A DNA stretch of 64,000 nt from Cupriavidus taiwanensis (lineage in GTDB: Bacteria > Pseudomonadota > Gammaproteobacteria > Burkholderiales > Burkholderiaceae): the NCBI RefSeq assembly GCF_900250115.1, contig NZ_LT984803.1, forward strand, positions 1,054,001-1,118,000, read 5' to 3'. Each line of letters begins with the position of its first letter. The stretch's first letter is position 1. Shown one piece after another: positions 51,733 through 62,033 of the stretch. The position numbers and the translations under genes are program-made. The notes below the pieces were generated by a model. It was given only the letters and a program-made list of their open reading frames with translations, did not search any database and had not been told where the DNA came from.

Positions 51733-51838
51733 TGGTCCGGCGTTCCGGTCTGACCGGCGGCTCCATTCCCGCTGTGCGGCCGCGGCGCCGGTGCGCCGCG
51801 TCCGTCCCATCCCGGCATCGCGCCAACCCGGAAGCGAC

Positions 51839-52954
51839 ATGACGTTTTCTCCCGAACCGGCCTACCAGCACGGCCAGGCGCCGCGCACGGCGATCCTGCT
51901 GGTCAACCTGGGCACTCCCGATGCCCCCACGCCCAAGGCGGTGGGGCGCTACCTGAAGCAATTCCTGTCCGACCCGCGCGTGGTCGAGATCCCGCGCGCG
52001 GCGTGGCTGCCGCTGCTGTACGGCGTGATCCTGCCGCTGCGCTCGCGCGCGTCGGCGCTCAAGTACGAATCGATCTGGCTGCGCGAGGCCCATATGACGG
52101 GCTCGCCGCTGCTGGTCTACAGCGAGCGCCAGGCGCACGCGCTGCAGCGGTTGCTGCACCAGAACGGCCATGAGGTGACGGTGGCGTGCGCGATGCGCTA
52201 CGGCAACCCGTCGATCGCTTCGGTGATGGAAGCGCTGCGCCGCCAGGACTGCGAGCAGGTGCTGGTGCTGCCGATGTATCCGCAGTACTCGGGCACCACC
52301 ACCGCCACCGCCTTCGACGAGGTGTTCCGGGTTCTGGGCCAGTGGCGCAACCAGCCGGAGCTGCGGCTGGTCAAGCATTTCCATGATCATCCCGCGTATA
52401 TCTCGGCGCTGCAGCAGCAGGTCGGCGCCTACTGGAGCCGGCACGGCATGCCCGATTTCGGCCACGGCGACAAGCTGATCCTGTCGTTCCACGGCGTGCC
52501 GCGGCGCACGCTGGAGCTGGGCGATCCCTACCATTGCGAGTGCCTGAAGACCGGCCGCCTGCTGGGCGAGGCGCTGGGCCTGCAGCCGGGGCAGTACCAG
52601 GTGACGTTCCAGTCGCGCTTCGGCAAGGCCGAGTGGCTGCAGCCCTATACCGCGCCGACGCTGGCGGAGCTGGGCAAGGTCGGCGCCGGACGCGTGGACG
52701 TGTTCTGCCCCGGCTTTCCGGCGGACTGCATCGAAACGCTGGAAGAAATCGCCATGGAAGGCCAGACTGAGTTCAAGGTCGCGGGTGGCAAGGACTTCCA
52801 TTTCATTCCGTGCATGAACGATGCCGCGCCGTGGGTCGCGGCGATGGCGGAGATCGCGCTGCAGCACCTGCGGGGCTGGCCGCTCGCCAGCCCGCATGCG
52901 CATGAACTGGAAGCGCGGCGCACGCGTGCGCAGGCGCGGGGAGCGGCGGCATGA
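51839..52954 (+). CDS. hemH: Ferrochelatase
   Basis: A 371-residue HemH inserting Fe2+ into protoporphyrin IX, the last step of haem synthesis. Motifs are [40 protein letters not shown] (broken at the loop), LSFHGVPRR with the metal-site His, and [23 protein letters not shown] 51839 has a GGAAG site and gives the family's usual length; an earlier in-frame ATG at 51791 adds 16 unlike residues. It follows hrcA by 106 nt and overlaps the Hsp15-like gene as ATGA. Confidence 0.96.
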   Translation: MTFSPEPAYQHGQAPRTAILLVNLGTPDAPTPKAVGRYLKQFLSDPRVVEIPRAAWLPLLYGVILPLRSRASALKYESIWLREAHMTGSPLLVYSERQAHALQRLLHQNGHEVTVACAMRYGNPSIASVMEALRRQDCEQVLVLPMYPQYSGTTTATAFDEVFRVLGQWRNQPELRLVKHFHDHPAYISALQQQVGAYWSRHGMPDFGHGDKLILSFHGVPRRTLELGDPYHCECLKTGRLLGEALGLQPGQYQVTFQSRFGKAEWLQPYTAPTLAELGKVGAGRVDVFCPGFPADCIETLEEIAMEGQTEFKVAGGKDFHFIPCMNDAAPWVAAMAEIALQHLRGWPLASPHAHELEARRTRAQARGAAA

Positions 52955-53346
52955 ACGTGGATTTCGAGGCGGAGGCGCGCCAGCGCATCGACAAATGGCT
53001 GTGGTGCGCGCGTTTCTTCAAGACCCGCTCGCTCGCGGCCGAGGCCGTGGAGCGCGGCAAGGTCACGGTCAATGGCCAGCTGTGCAAGAACTCGCGCGAG
53101 GTCAAGCCCGGCGACAAGGTTGCGCTGGAGGCACACCAGCAGCGCTGGGAACTGGAAGTGAAGGGCATCGCCGCGGCGCGCGGGCCGGCGCCGGTGGCGC
53201 AGACGCTGTATCAGGAAAGCGCCGAGAGCCAGTCGCGGCGGGCCGCCGACGCCGAACGCCGGCGCCTGCAGCCCGAGCCTTCCGCGCAGATCCAGGGGCG
53301 CCCGACCAAGCGCGACCGGCGCCGCATCGACGACTTCAACGGCTGA
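52951..53346 (+). CDS. hslR: S4-domain RNA-binding heat-shock protein (Hsp15-like)
   Basis: A 131-residue protein. The S4 RNA-binding fold occupies about residues 10-70 ([31 protein letters not shown] broken at the helix end, then VKPGDKVAL). A basic tail ends [15 protein letters not shown]. Hsp15 binds the 50S subunit carrying nascent peptidyl-tRNA after abortive translation. The overlap with hemH (ATGA) implies coupling. A perfect 13-bp hairpin follows 7 nt after the stop. Confidence 0.92.
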   Translation: MNVDFEAEARQRIDKWLWCARFFKTRSLAAEAVERGKVTVNGQLCKNSREVKPGDKVALEAHQQRWELEVKGIAAARGPAPVAQTLYQESAESQSRRAADAERRRLQPEPSAQIQGRPTKRDRRRIDDFNG

Positions 53347-53353
53347 CATGGCA

Positions 53354-53385
53354 GCGCGGCGGCACCGTTGCCGGTGCCGCCGCGC
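53354..53385. terminator. Strong hairpin between hslR and a small convergent ORF
   Basis: GCGCGGCGGCACC (53354-53366) and its exact reverse complement (53373-53385) around a 6-nt loop, with CATGG/CCATG extending the stem after a short bulge. It sits between convergent genes. No T-tract, but the stem is strong enough to be a transcript end or 3' stabiliser. Confidence 0.6.
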
Positions 53386-53412
53386 CATGGACAGCCAGTT
53401 GGGTCAGTCAGC

Positions 53413-53586
53413 CTATTCCTGGGCGACGTCCGGGCTGACAAAGGGAACGATGTAGTGCTTGAACACCGCCTTGCCGCTGCCATACTCCGTATCGCGCGGG
53501 GTGAAGGCGCCGGACAGGCAGATAAAGACGGTCATGACCGCCAATGCGGCCACGAGGCACAGCGTTACGACTGGGAGCTTATGCAT
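53413..53586 (-). CDS. Small single-pass membrane protein (57 aa)
   Basis: MHKLPVVTLCLVAALAVMTV begins a single hydrophobic helix (about residues 5-26), followed by a short polar tail ending VPFVSPDVAQE. An AGG site precedes the ATG at 53586, and an inverted repeat (53657-53671) lies about 70 nt upstream, where a promoter or operator would be. I recognise no family. The coding quality (charged tail, normal codons) supports a real gene, but it could be a chance ORF. Confidence 0.55.
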   Translation of the reverse strand: MHKLPVVTLCLVAALAVMTVFICLSGAFTPRDTEYGSGKAVFKHYIVPFVSPDVAQE

Positions 53587-53656
53587 GGCCAACCTTTGGG
53601 AAGCGGCACAAAAATGAACCATCTCCAGGGCCCTCGCCATTTTTGTCATTTTTCTT

Positions 53657-53671
53657 ACTAAGAATCTTAGT
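53657..53671. promoter_or_regulatory. Operator-like inverted repeat (ACTAAG-AAT-CTTAGT)
   Basis: Perfect 6-bp arms around AAT, in an AT-rich stretch (TTTTTCTTACTAAG...) unlike the GC-rich surroundings. It lies in the divergent region between the 57-aa membrane protein gene and grpE. The size and symmetry suit a small dimeric repressor, for example a MarR-like protein; this is inference. Confidence 0.4.
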
Positions 53672-53757
53672 GAGCGCGCTGACGCAAAGCAATAAGGCGT
53701 CGATTGCAATGGGCCAGGCTTTGTAACCGTGTGTTTCCGCGTCGCGCCGGCGCCACT

Positions 53758-53764
53758 CTTGAAA
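53758..53764 (+). promoter_or_regulatory. Putative sigma-32 -35 element for grpE
   Basis: CTTGAAA is an exact match to the heat-shock sigma factor -35 consensus, 97 nt before the grpE start. A -10 would lie near 53778-53789, where CCACCACCTGCAT is only a partial match to CCCCATNT. It fits the expected heat-shock control of grpE. Confidence 0.5.
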
Positions 53765-53861
53765 TGCGGCGAGCCGCCACCACCTGCATCGGACACACGC
53801 CGATTTACCACCCGCGGCCAGCCCCACGGCGGGCCGCGACACTGCATTGATACGGATCGAC

Positions 53862-54437
53862 ATGGAAGACCAGAAGCAGACGCCATCCAACCAGACTGCG
53901 ACGCCTGCGGGCGATGAGGCGGCCAGCACCGCCACCGCCAGCCCGGAGACCGGCGCGCCCGACACTGCGGCTACCGCCGTGGACGACGTGGCGGCCCAGC
54001 TGGCCGCCCTGCAAGCCAAGGCCAGCGAGCATTACGACCTGTACATGCGCGCCGTGGCCGAAGGCGAGAACATCCGCCGCCGGGCGCAGGAAGATGTCGC
54101 CAAGGCGCACAAGTTCGCCATCGAGAACTTTGCCGACAACCTGCTGCCGGTCATGGACAGCCTGCAGGCCGCGCTGGCCGACGGCTCCGGCGATATCGCC
54201 AAGCTGCGCGAAGGCGTCGAACTGACCGCGCGCCAGCTGGCCGCCGCCTTCGAGCGCGGCAAGATCGTCGAACTCAACCCCGTGGGCGAGAAGTTCGACC
54301 CGCACCGCCACCAGGCCATCTCGATGGTGCCGGCGGAGCAGGAGCCCAATACCGTGGTGACCGTGCTCCAGCGCGGCTACACCATCGCCGACCGCGTGCT
54401 GCGCCCGGCGCTGGTCACGGTGGCGGCGCCGAAGTAA
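53862..54437 (+). CDS. grpE: Nucleotide exchange factor GrpE
   Basis: A 191-residue GrpE releasing ADP from DnaK. An Ala/Thr/Pro-rich disordered lead (1-45), a long coiled coil (about 45-95) with [17 protein letters not shown], and the C-terminal beta domain with [26 protein letters not shown] (broken at the loop) and [16 protein letters not shown] are all present. ATG 53862 is preferred over the in-frame ATG at 53847. A thioredoxin-like gene follows after 112 nt. dnaK does not follow in this window, which is unusual for the family. Confidence 0.96.
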   Translation: MEDQKQTPSNQTATPAGDEAASTATASPETGAPDTAATAVDDVAAQLAALQAKASEHYDLYMRAVAEGENIRRRAQEDVAKAHKFAIENFADNLLPVMDSLQAALADGSGDIAKLREGVELTARQLAAAFERGKIVELNPVGEKFDPHRHQAISMVPAEQEPNTVVTVLQRGYTIADRVLRPALVTVAAPK

Positions 54438-54549
54438 GCCAAGCCGCCTTCCGTTCCGGTCGCAACCCCACGCCCGGCGCCTGGCCGGCCCGGGCGTTTG
54501 CGATTGGCCGCGAGCCTCACCCGGGGGCGAACCGCATCAGGAGCGAAGC

Positions 54550-54981
54550 ATGAGCACCGAACCGCAAGCCGGCGCGCCGGACCCGTCCGCGGGCCCGCAT
54601 CTCGACCACCGCGCCTTTGATGCCTTTGCCATGCGCGAGGTCGATGACGCCACCATCGACGGCGCCATCGCCGCGGCCGGCGATGCGCTGGTGTGCGTGT
54701 TCTTCTGGGGCGTGGACTGCTTCAACTGCGAAATGGCCAAGAAGGCCATGCTGGCCAATCCCGGGCCGGTGCGCGCGCTGGAACTGCACTGGCTGCATGC
54801 CAACGTCTATGCGCACCCGGAACTGGGGCGGCGCTTCGGCCTGCACGGCATCCCGGTGTTCATGTTCTTCCAGAACGGCAAGAAGCTGGGCCGCGCCACC
54901 GGCTGGCACGGCCACGGGCAGTTTGCCGCGGCCGTGGCCAATGCGCGCCTGAAGGCCAGCGGCAAGCCGCTGGCAGGCTAG
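54550..54981 (+). CDS. Thioredoxin-like protein
   Basis: A 143-residue cytoplasmic thioredoxin-fold protein. The redox pair is Cys57 and Cys60 in VDCFNCEMAKKAM, so CFNC in place of CGPC. The cis-Pro lies in GIPVFMFFQNGKKLGRATGW. In Burkholderiaceae such a gene often lies between grpE and dnaK, suggesting a chaperone-linked redox role. An AGGAG site precedes the ATG. A hairpin follows, then convergent pldA. Confidence 0.88.
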   Translation: MSTEPQAGAPDPSAGPHLDHRAFDAFAMREVDDATIDGAIAAAGDALVCVFFWGVDCFNCEMAKKAMLANPGPVRALELHWLHANVYAHPELGRRFGLHGIPVFMFFQNGKKLGRATGWHGHGQFAAAVANARLKASGKPLAG

Positions 54982-54986
54982 CGCGG

Positions 54987-55004
54987 GCCCCGCTTCGGCG
55001 GGGT
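54987..55004. terminator. Hairpin between thioredoxin-like gene and pldA
   Basis: GCCCCGC-TTCG-GCGGGGT: stable 7-bp stem (last pair G-T) with a tetraloop, 6 nt after the thioredoxin-like stop and touching the pldA stop. Without a T-tract, but placed to end both converging transcripts. Confidence 0.55.
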
Positions 55005-56302
55005 CAGCGCGTCAGCGCGTAGCCGATGCGGAACTGCCACGGCAGCTTGTGGTTGTAGTCGAGCAGGCTCTCGCCATAGCCGACGAAATATCCCGCCATC
55101 AGGTACCCGGCCGTGCCGGGGATCAGCCGCGCCATCGGGTAGGTCAGCTGCGCGTCGACGCTGCCGTACCACTTGCGCGTGCCCTTGCGCAGCGTCGCCG
55201 AGAACTCCCATGAGTCCGGCCGCCCGTAGGCGATGCCGAGGTCCATGTAGCCGCGGTAGTGGGCGATGTCCGGGTTGTCGGCCTTTTCCACATAGGCGTA
55301 GAGCTTGGGCGCGACGCGCCAGTGCCAGTCGTTCTGGTCGCCGAAATAGAAGGTCGGCTTGACGAACACCGTATTGATGCTGCGCGAGTCCGCGCCGTTG
55401 CGGCCGTTGGATTCATGCTCCAGGCCGGCGGCCAGCGACAGCCGGCTGATCACGCTGTTGTGCACGCCGGTATCCGACAGGTAGTAGAACAGGCTGGGCC
55501 GGTAGTTGGTGTCGCGGAACGGCGCCGATTCCTCGCTCACGTCCCACAACGAGAACTGGGTGTAGCTGAAGTAGAGGTTGTCGAACAGGCGCTTGGAGGC
55601 AGGATCCTCGCCTTCGAAGATGCGGTACTTGAAGCTGAACTGGAACTTGGCATTGGCGCCATCGTGCGCGCCGACCATGAAGTACATCGGGTCGTGGAAC
55701 GACAGCCGGGCGCTGTCGCGCAGGTCGGCCGGCGCGGGGGCCGCGGCCTCGGCGGTGGTGATCCCGGTCACCGGCACGGGCACGCTGTCGGCCGATTCCG
55801 GGCTGTCCGCAACCGCGGCCGGCGCCTGGCTGGCGACCGGCGGCGTCGACGTGGCCGCCTCGCCCGGCTGCGGCAGCCGGTTCAGCGTGACCAGCACCGG
55901 CGCGGCGTCGATGCCGGTGGCATCGAGCCGCACCTGGCCGCGCAGCGCCGGTGGCAGCGCCACCGTGTAACGAATGGCGCGATGCTCGCCACGGCGCAGG
56001 TTGACCACGGCGGGGCCGGAGACTTCGCGCCACAGCACCAGCCGCACCGGCGCCTGCAGGTCGCCGGAGGCGGTCACTTCGAGTGTGTCGGGAATACGGT
56101 AGCGGCGCGTGGTGGTGTCGGCCGACACCACCAGGGTCAGCGTCAGCGGCTGGTTGCCGTCGATCACGCGCGGCGGCTGCAGCAGCGCCACGCCGGCATG
56201 GCCGGCCAGCGGCCAGGCCAGCATCAACGACAGGCAGAGCGGGGCGACGGCGCGTCTGGCCGGGGCCAGGCGCTGCCGCGGGGAAAGGGCAGTACGGGGC
56301 AT
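55004..56302 (-). CDS. pldA: Outer-membrane phospholipase A
   Basis: A 432-residue PldA-family beta-barrel. The N-terminal signal is MPRTALSPRQRLAPARRAV then a hydrophobic core to GHAG. An extra periplasmic domain of about 190 residues with a Pro/Ala-rich linker comes before the barrel, which starts near residue 203 (LSFHDPMYFMVG). The catalytic triad is His296, Ser298 and Asn310 in EHESNGRNG...SIN, spaced as in E. coli PldA (142, 144, 156). It ends FRIGYALTR with a C-terminal aromatic pattern for barrel assembly. The N-terminal extension is longer than in E. coli (289 aa). Confidence 0.93.
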   Translation of the reverse strand: MPRTALSPRQRLAPARRAVAPLCLSLMLAWPLAGHAGVALLQPPRVIDGNQPLTLTLVVSADTTTRRYRIPDTLEVTASGDLQAPVRLVLWREVSGPAVVNLRRGEHRAIRYTVALPPALRGQVRLDATGIDAAPVLVTLNRLPQPGEAATSTPPVASQAPAAVADSPESADSVPVPVTGITTAEAAAPAPADLRDSARLSFHDPMYFMVGAHDGANAKFQFSFKYRIFEGEDPASKRLFDNLYFSYTQFSLWDVSEESAPFRDTNYRPSLFYYLSDTGVHNSVISRLSLAAGLEHESNGRNGADSRSINTVFVKPTFYFGDQNDWHWRVAPKLYAYVEKADNPDIAHYRGYMDLGIAYGRPDSWEFSATLRKGTRKWYGSVDAQLTYPMARLIPGTAGYLMAGYFVGYGESLLDYNHKLPWQFRIGYALTR

Positions 56303-56433
56303 GAAGATGCGCGACGTTGCCGGGTGATGGCAGCGTAACTAGGGAAAACTCGGAGCCCGAAGCCTACCATGCACCCCCGCAATGGCTTGTGAGGAATTGT
56401 ACGCTGCACTTTTCGCGCGTACGGCGGGGGCTT

Positions 56434-56865
56434 TCAGCGCTTGGCGCGGCGCTTGACGCAGTCGACGTAATGGTCGCCATCCGGCGGCTGGCCGGTGCGC
56501 TGCGCCTGCCACAGCATCTCGCCCAGGCATTCCATCACCTGGTGCTGGGCTTCGTGCGGGGAATCGAGCCGGCGCGCCAGCGCCTCGTAGGCCTGGCGGA
56601 TGCCGCGCGGCTGGTCGACCGAGACCTGCTCCGAAATCGACAGGTGCATCGCCAGATGCAGGAAGGGATTGGTCTGGGCTTGCTCGGGGGTGTAGTCCTG
56701 CGCCAGCGCGCCTTCGGTGTCGCGCAGCAGCGCGTGGTACTCGGGGTGCTCGCCGATCCAGTCGACGGCGATGGCTTCCAGCGGGGTCAGCACGCCGCCT
56801 GCGATCTGCTTCTGCCAGGCATCGCAGAAGAACCGGCGGACTTCTTCTCGTGAGGGATTGAACAT
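56434..56865 (-). CDS. DUF1841 family protein
   Basis: A 143-residue conserved protein of unknown function in beta- and gammaproteobacteria. Signatures are MFNPSREEVRRFFCDAW, NPFLHLAMHLSISEQVSVDQP (broken before VDQP) and HEAQHQVMECLGEMLWQAQR. TACAAT on this strand (56875-56880) lies only 9 nt before the ATG, so the transcript may be nearly leaderless. It diverges from the EamA transporter. Confidence 0.9.
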   Translation of the reverse strand: MFNPSREEVRRFFCDAWQKQIAGGVLTPLEAIAVDWIGEHPEYHALLRDTEGALAQDYTPEQAQTNPFLHLAMHLSISEQVSVDQPRGIRQAYEALARRLDSPHEAQHQVMECLGEMLWQAQRTGQPPDGDHYVDCVKRRAKR

Positions 56866-56963
56866 GGTGGCGCCATTGTAGTCGACGGGGGCAAGCCTTG
56901 CCGGCGGCCGGCCGCGGCGATGGCGCCAAGTAGAATGCGGGATCGCCGACCCCTGCCTGCCCG

Positions 56964-57902
56964 ATGACCGTTTCCGCCCCCACCGCCCCGACCGCTGCCC
57001 GCGACAAGCTGGCCGGCGTGCTGCTGATCGCGGTCTCGGCCAGCGCCTTTGGCGCCATGGCCATCTTCGCCCGCTTTGCCTACGCCGCCGGCGCCGACGT
57101 GTACGGCCTGCTGCTGGTGCGCTTCATGCTGGCCGCGGCGGCGCTGGCGTGGGTGATGCGCACGCGCGGCATCGCGCTGCCGCCGTGGCGCCGCGTGCTG
57201 GCGCTGGCGGCGATGGGGGGCGTCGGCTATGTCGGCCAGTCGTTCTGCTTCTTCAGCGCGCTCAACCATGCGCAGGCCAGCCTGGTGGCGCTGCTGCTGT
57301 ACCTGTATCCCCTGTTCGTGACGATCCTGGCAGCCATTTTCCTGAAGGAGCGGCTGACCACCGCCGCGGTGGTGGCGCTGGTGCTGTGCTCGGTGGGTGC
57401 CGGGCTGACGGTCGGCGGCGGCGCGGGCTCGCCGCTGGGGATCGCGCTGGGGCTGGCGGCGGCGGTGATCTACTCGGTCTACATCATCGTCGGCGCGCGC
57501 CTGACCGCCGGCGTCAACCCGATCGCCACCACCACCGTGATCTGCACCGCGGCGGCGCTGGTGTACGGCGCCGTCGGCGTGCTGCGCGCCGGCGCGGGCA
57601 CGCCGCCGCAGTTCCCGGCCGATGCCGGCGGCTGGCTGGCGCTGGCGGGGATCGCGCTGCTGTCGACCGTGCTGGCGATCCTGACTTTCTTTGCCGGGCT
57701 GCAGCGGCTGGGCGCGGCGCAGGCGTCGATGCTGTCGACGCTCGAGCCGGTGGTCACCGTGGTGCTGGCGGCCTTGCTGCTGGGCGAGCAGATCGGCGCG
57801 GCGCAGGCCGTGGGCGGCGGCCTGATCCTGGCGGGAGTGCTGTGGCTGACCCGCCGCGGCAGCGCGCCCGCGCCGGCGCGCGCCGACATGCAAGGGAATT
57901 GA
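56964..57902 (+). CDS. EamA/DMT-family transporter (RhaT-like)
   Basis: A 312-residue membrane protein of ten predicted helices in two EamA repeats (about 15-140 and 155-300). Repeat signatures are [21 protein letters not shown] in helix 1 (here [20 protein letters not shown]) and [19 protein letters not shown] in the second half. DMT proteins export or import metabolites such as amino acids or nucleotides; the substrate cannot be told. TAGAAT (56931-56936) is a candidate -10 27 nt upstream. Confidence 0.9.
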   Translation: MTVSAPTAPTAARDKLAGVLLIAVSASAFGAMAIFARFAYAAGADVYGLLLVRFMLAAAALAWVMRTRGIALPPWRRVLALAAMGGVGYVGQSFCFFSALNHAQASLVALLLYLYPLFVTILAAIFLKERLTTAAVVALVLCSVGAGLTVGGGAGSPLGIALGLAAAVIYSVYIIVGARLTAGVNPIATTTVICTAAALVYGAVGVLRAGAGTPPQFPADAGGWLALAGIALLSTVLAILTFFAGLQRLGAAQASMLSTLEPVVTVVLAALLLGEQIGAAQAVGGGLILAGVLWLTRRGSAPAPARADMQGN

Positions 57903-57947
57903 ACGGGTTGCTCAAAGGCGCTGCCGTGGGGCGCGCCGGCGCTTGGG

Positions 57948-57953
57948 TACAAT
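57948..57953 (+). promoter_or_regulatory. Putative -10 box (TACAAT) for the RutE-like gene
   Basis: TACAAT 37 nt before the start codon in a GGTACAATCG context shared with other genes here; no good -35. Confidence 0.35.
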
Positions 57954-57990
57954 CGCGCCTTCACTCACCTCCCGTACAGAAAGGACGCGC

Positions 57991-58578
57991 ATGTCCCAGA
58001 TCGACCACGCCGCGCTGGCGCAACTGTTCACCGAAGCCCGCACGCACAACGTGTGGCAGGACCGCCATGTGGACGACGCCGTGCTGCACCAGGTCTATGA
58101 AGCGATGAAGTTCGGCCCGACCGCGGCCAACAGCAGCCCCGCGCGCATCGTGTTCGTCAAGAGCGCCGCCGAAAAGGCGCGCCTGGTGGACTGCGTCTCG
58201 GCCGGCAACGTCGACAAGACGCGTTCGGCGCCGGTGACCGCAATCATCGCCTTCGACACCGCCTTCCACGACCAGCTGCCCAAGCTGTTCCCGCACGCCG
58301 ACGCCCGCTCCTGGTACGCCGGCAACGACGCCAAGATCGCCCGCGACGCGCTGATGAACGGCTCGCTGCAGGGCGGCTATTTCATCCTCGCGGCGCGCGC
58401 GCTGGGCCTGGACTGCGGCCCGATGGGCGGCTTCGATGCCGACAAGGTCAACGCGGCGTTCTTCCCGGACGGCAAGTGGCAGGTCAACTTCCTGTGCAAC
58501 CTGGGCTATGGCGTGGCCGACAAGCTGTATCCGCGCGGCCCGCGCCTGTCGTTCGACGAAGCCTGCCGCATCGTCTGA
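57991..58578 (+). CDS. Malonic semialdehyde reductase (RutE/HadB, nitroreductase fold)
   Basis: A 195-residue nitroreductase-fold flavoprotein resembling RutE, which reduces malonic semialdehyde to 3-hydroxypropionate. Signatures are [15 protein letters not shown] (FMN site), [37 protein letters not shown] (broken at the helix) and [23 protein letters not shown] (broken). Start ATG 57991 has a GAAAGGA site. No other rut (pyrimidine-degradation) genes are nearby, so its role here may be the general reduction of aldehydes or quinones. A strong terminator follows. Confidence 0.88.
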   Translation: MSQIDHAALAQLFTEARTHNVWQDRHVDDAVLHQVYEAMKFGPTAANSSPARIVFVKSAAEKARLVDCVSAGNVDKTRSAPVTAIIAFDTAFHDQLPKLFPHADARSWYAGNDAKIARDALMNGSLQGGYFILAARALGLDCGPMGGFDADKVNAAFFPDGKWQVNFLCNLGYGVADKLYPRGPRLSFDEACRIV

Positions 58579-58600
58579 ACACGCCCGCTACCGGCAAGCA

Positions 58601-58629
58601 AAAAAGCGACCCGCGTGGTCGCTTTTTTT
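58601..58629. terminator. Bidirectional intrinsic terminator
   Basis: AAAAA-GCGACC-CGCGT-GGTCGC-TTTTTTT: 6-bp stem, A-tract on one side and T-tract on the other, between the convergent RutE-like gene and coq4. It can end both transcripts. Confidence 0.9.
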
Positions 58630-58651
58630 CAGGCTTTGCCCGGCGCCTCGA

Positions 58652-59377
58652 TCAGGCGGTCCATTGCTGCATCGGATGGCAGGCCAGGTAGCGGCGCGGC
58701 GCGCCGATCCCAAGCCGCGCGCGCGCCGCGTCGATCGGTTCGTGCAGCAGCTTCTCGTAATCCTCGCCCAGCAGCCACCCGGCGCGGCGGCCCAGCCGGT
58801 AGCCTTCCAGCACGGCGCGCGCAAAGGCAAGGCTGCCGGTCACGCGCAGGCTCTTCAGCGACGCCGCGATGGCGATGAAGGCCCAGCCCCTGCCGCCGGT
58901 CTGCGCATAGCTGAACGCCACCAGCGCGGCTTCGCCCAGGCTTTCGTCGGCCCGGTAGCCGGTCAGCACGTGCCAGATATCGTGGATGTCGCGCGTGCGC
59001 CGGCCGAACCACAGGTAGGCGTCCTCGAGCACCGGCTCCTGGTCCAGGTTCGACACCCTGGCCAGCCCGTCGGCGCTGTATCCGGTCTGTTCGAGGAACG
59101 CGCGATAGGCCGCGCCGACCGTGCCCGGCGCGAAGCCGGCCACGTAAGCGGGATCGGACAGGCGCTCGGCCAGCTCGATGCGCTGGTAGACCATGCGGCG
59201 CCCGTCGTGCGTGGCCAGCAGGCGGCTGAAGTTGCGCGGCATCGACGGGCCGTTGAGCGCGCGCATGATGCGGAAGACCTGCTCGGTGTCGTTGCCGTCC
59301 GCCATCAGCTTGCGCACGGCGCGGAACGCGGCGAAGAGATCCTGCTGGTAGGGGTTGGAACCGGTCGTGGTGGCCAT
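58652..59377 (-). CDS. Coq4 family protein
   Basis: A 241-residue protein of the Coq4 family, known for a role in ubiquinone (coenzyme Q) biosynthesis in eukaryotes. The metal motif HDxxH appears as IHDIWHVLTGY around residues 132-142, followed by an acidic residue (DESLGE). The end ARLGIGAPRRYLACHP is typical. Most bacteria make ubiquinone without Coq4. Here it is the third gene of a TetR-controlled operon with a Baeyer-Villiger monooxygenase and a hydrolase, so it may act on quinone-like or ketone substrates in that pathway. Confidence 0.88.
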   Translation of the reverse strand: MATTTGSNPYQQDLFAAFRAVRKLMADGNDTEQVFRIMRALNGPSMPRNFSRLLATHDGRRMVYQRIELAERLSDPAYVAGFAPGTVGAAYRAFLEQTGYSADGLARVSNLDQEPVLEDAYLWFGRRTRDIHDIWHVLTGYRADESLGEAALVAFSYAQTGGRGWAFIAIAASLKSLRVTGSLAFARAVLEGYRLGRRAGWLLGEDYEKLLHEPIDAARARLGIGAPRRYLACHPMQQWTA

Positions 59378-59393
59378 GGGCGGTCTCCCGGAA

Positions 59394-60382
59394 TCAGGCG
59401 AATTGAGGCGGCTGCGGTGCCGACGCCCGCATCCGCGCGGCGGCGGCGCGCACGAAATCGACGCTGGTTTCGATGGCGGTCACCGGCAGCATGTGCCCGC
59501 CGCTGACCAGGGTCAGCGTGGCGCCCGGCAGCTTGCGCACCAGCGCTTCGCCATGCTCGGCGAAGTCGAGGATGCGGTCGTCGCGGCCGTACAGCACGCT
59601 GACCGGCACGCGCACCGTGCCGTAGTGGCGCAGCAGCGCCGGCAGGCTCTGCGCGGCGCCGAGCAGGTCTTCGGACGCCGCCAGGAAATGGCGCGGGCGC
59701 AGGGCCAGCAGGCCGCCGCCGCGGGTCGGGAAGTCGTCCGGCACCGGGTCGGGGCCGAACACGATGTCCATGACCTCGGCGCGATGGCGTATCGACAGCG
59801 GCACCACCAGGGTCCAGGCCAGCAGCCGGCGCTGCCATGCGCGCGGCACGGTCATGGCCCTGAACACCGGCGAGATCGATCTGGGCGGATGCGTCAGCGG
59901 CGCAATCAGCGCCAGGCCGCCGACGCGTTCCGGATGCCGGATCGCCAGCGCCAGCGCAATCGCGCCGCCCAGCGAATGGCCCACCACCAGCGGCCGTTCC
60001 AGGTCCAGCCGGTCGCACAGCGCGGCGAGCGCATCCGCCTGCGCGGGCAGGTCGGCGGCGCTGCCGGGCGTGCGCGTGGAATGGCCGGCGCCGGGACGGT
60101 CGACGGCGATGACGCGGAAGCTCTCCGCCAGCGGTGCGATCATGCCGTAGCCGAAGTTCTCGAGCTGGCCCGACAGCCCATGCACCAGCAGCAGCGCCGG
60201 GCCTTGCCCGCGCTCCACCACATGCAGCCGCGCGCCGGCCACGTCGACAAAGCGGCCGGGCGGCGGCATCGCCGCTTCGATGCGGCGCGCGGTGCGCCGG
60301 GTGTATAGCCATAGCGCGATGCCGGACAGCAGCAGCAAGGCCAACAGCACGGCCAGGAAGGCGAGCACGATGAGCACGACCG

Positions 60383-60386
<4 letters not shown>
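59394..60386 (-). CDS. Alpha/beta hydrolase, membrane-anchored
   Basis: A 330-residue enzyme. An N-terminal helix (TVVLIVLAFLAVLLALLLLSG) anchors it, then the hydrolase domain begins near residue 45. The nucleophile elbow is VVGHSLGGAIA (Ser about 129), the oxyanion site HGLSGQLENFGYG, the acid Asp in YGRDDRILDF, and the catalytic His in SGGHMLPVT. Start ATG 60386 overlaps the monooxygenase stop as ATGA; upstream codons are a shadow. Coupling with a BVMO suggests that it hydrolyses the ester or lactone made by that enzyme. Confidence 0.9.
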
Positions 60387-61936
<1,550 letters not shown>

Positions 61937-61957
61937 GGGAAGCATCCGGACGAGTGG

Positions 61958-61987
61958 CGCTTCTGACAACATAGATTGTCAGAAGCG
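61958..61987. promoter_or_regulatory. TetR-type operator, perfect 12-bp inverted repeat
   Basis: CGCTTCTGACAA (61958-61969) and its exact reverse complement (61976-61987) around CATAGA. It is the only long perfect palindrome in the region and lies between the divergent monooxygenase (start 61936) and TetR (start 62034) genes. This is the arrangement of an autoregulated TetR controlling a neighbouring catabolic operon. Binding itself is inferred. Confidence 0.82.
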
Positions 61988-62033
61988 ATCCGGCAAGTTT
62001 TCTGCAGGTTTTCTGGCCATAGGGAATGCCATA

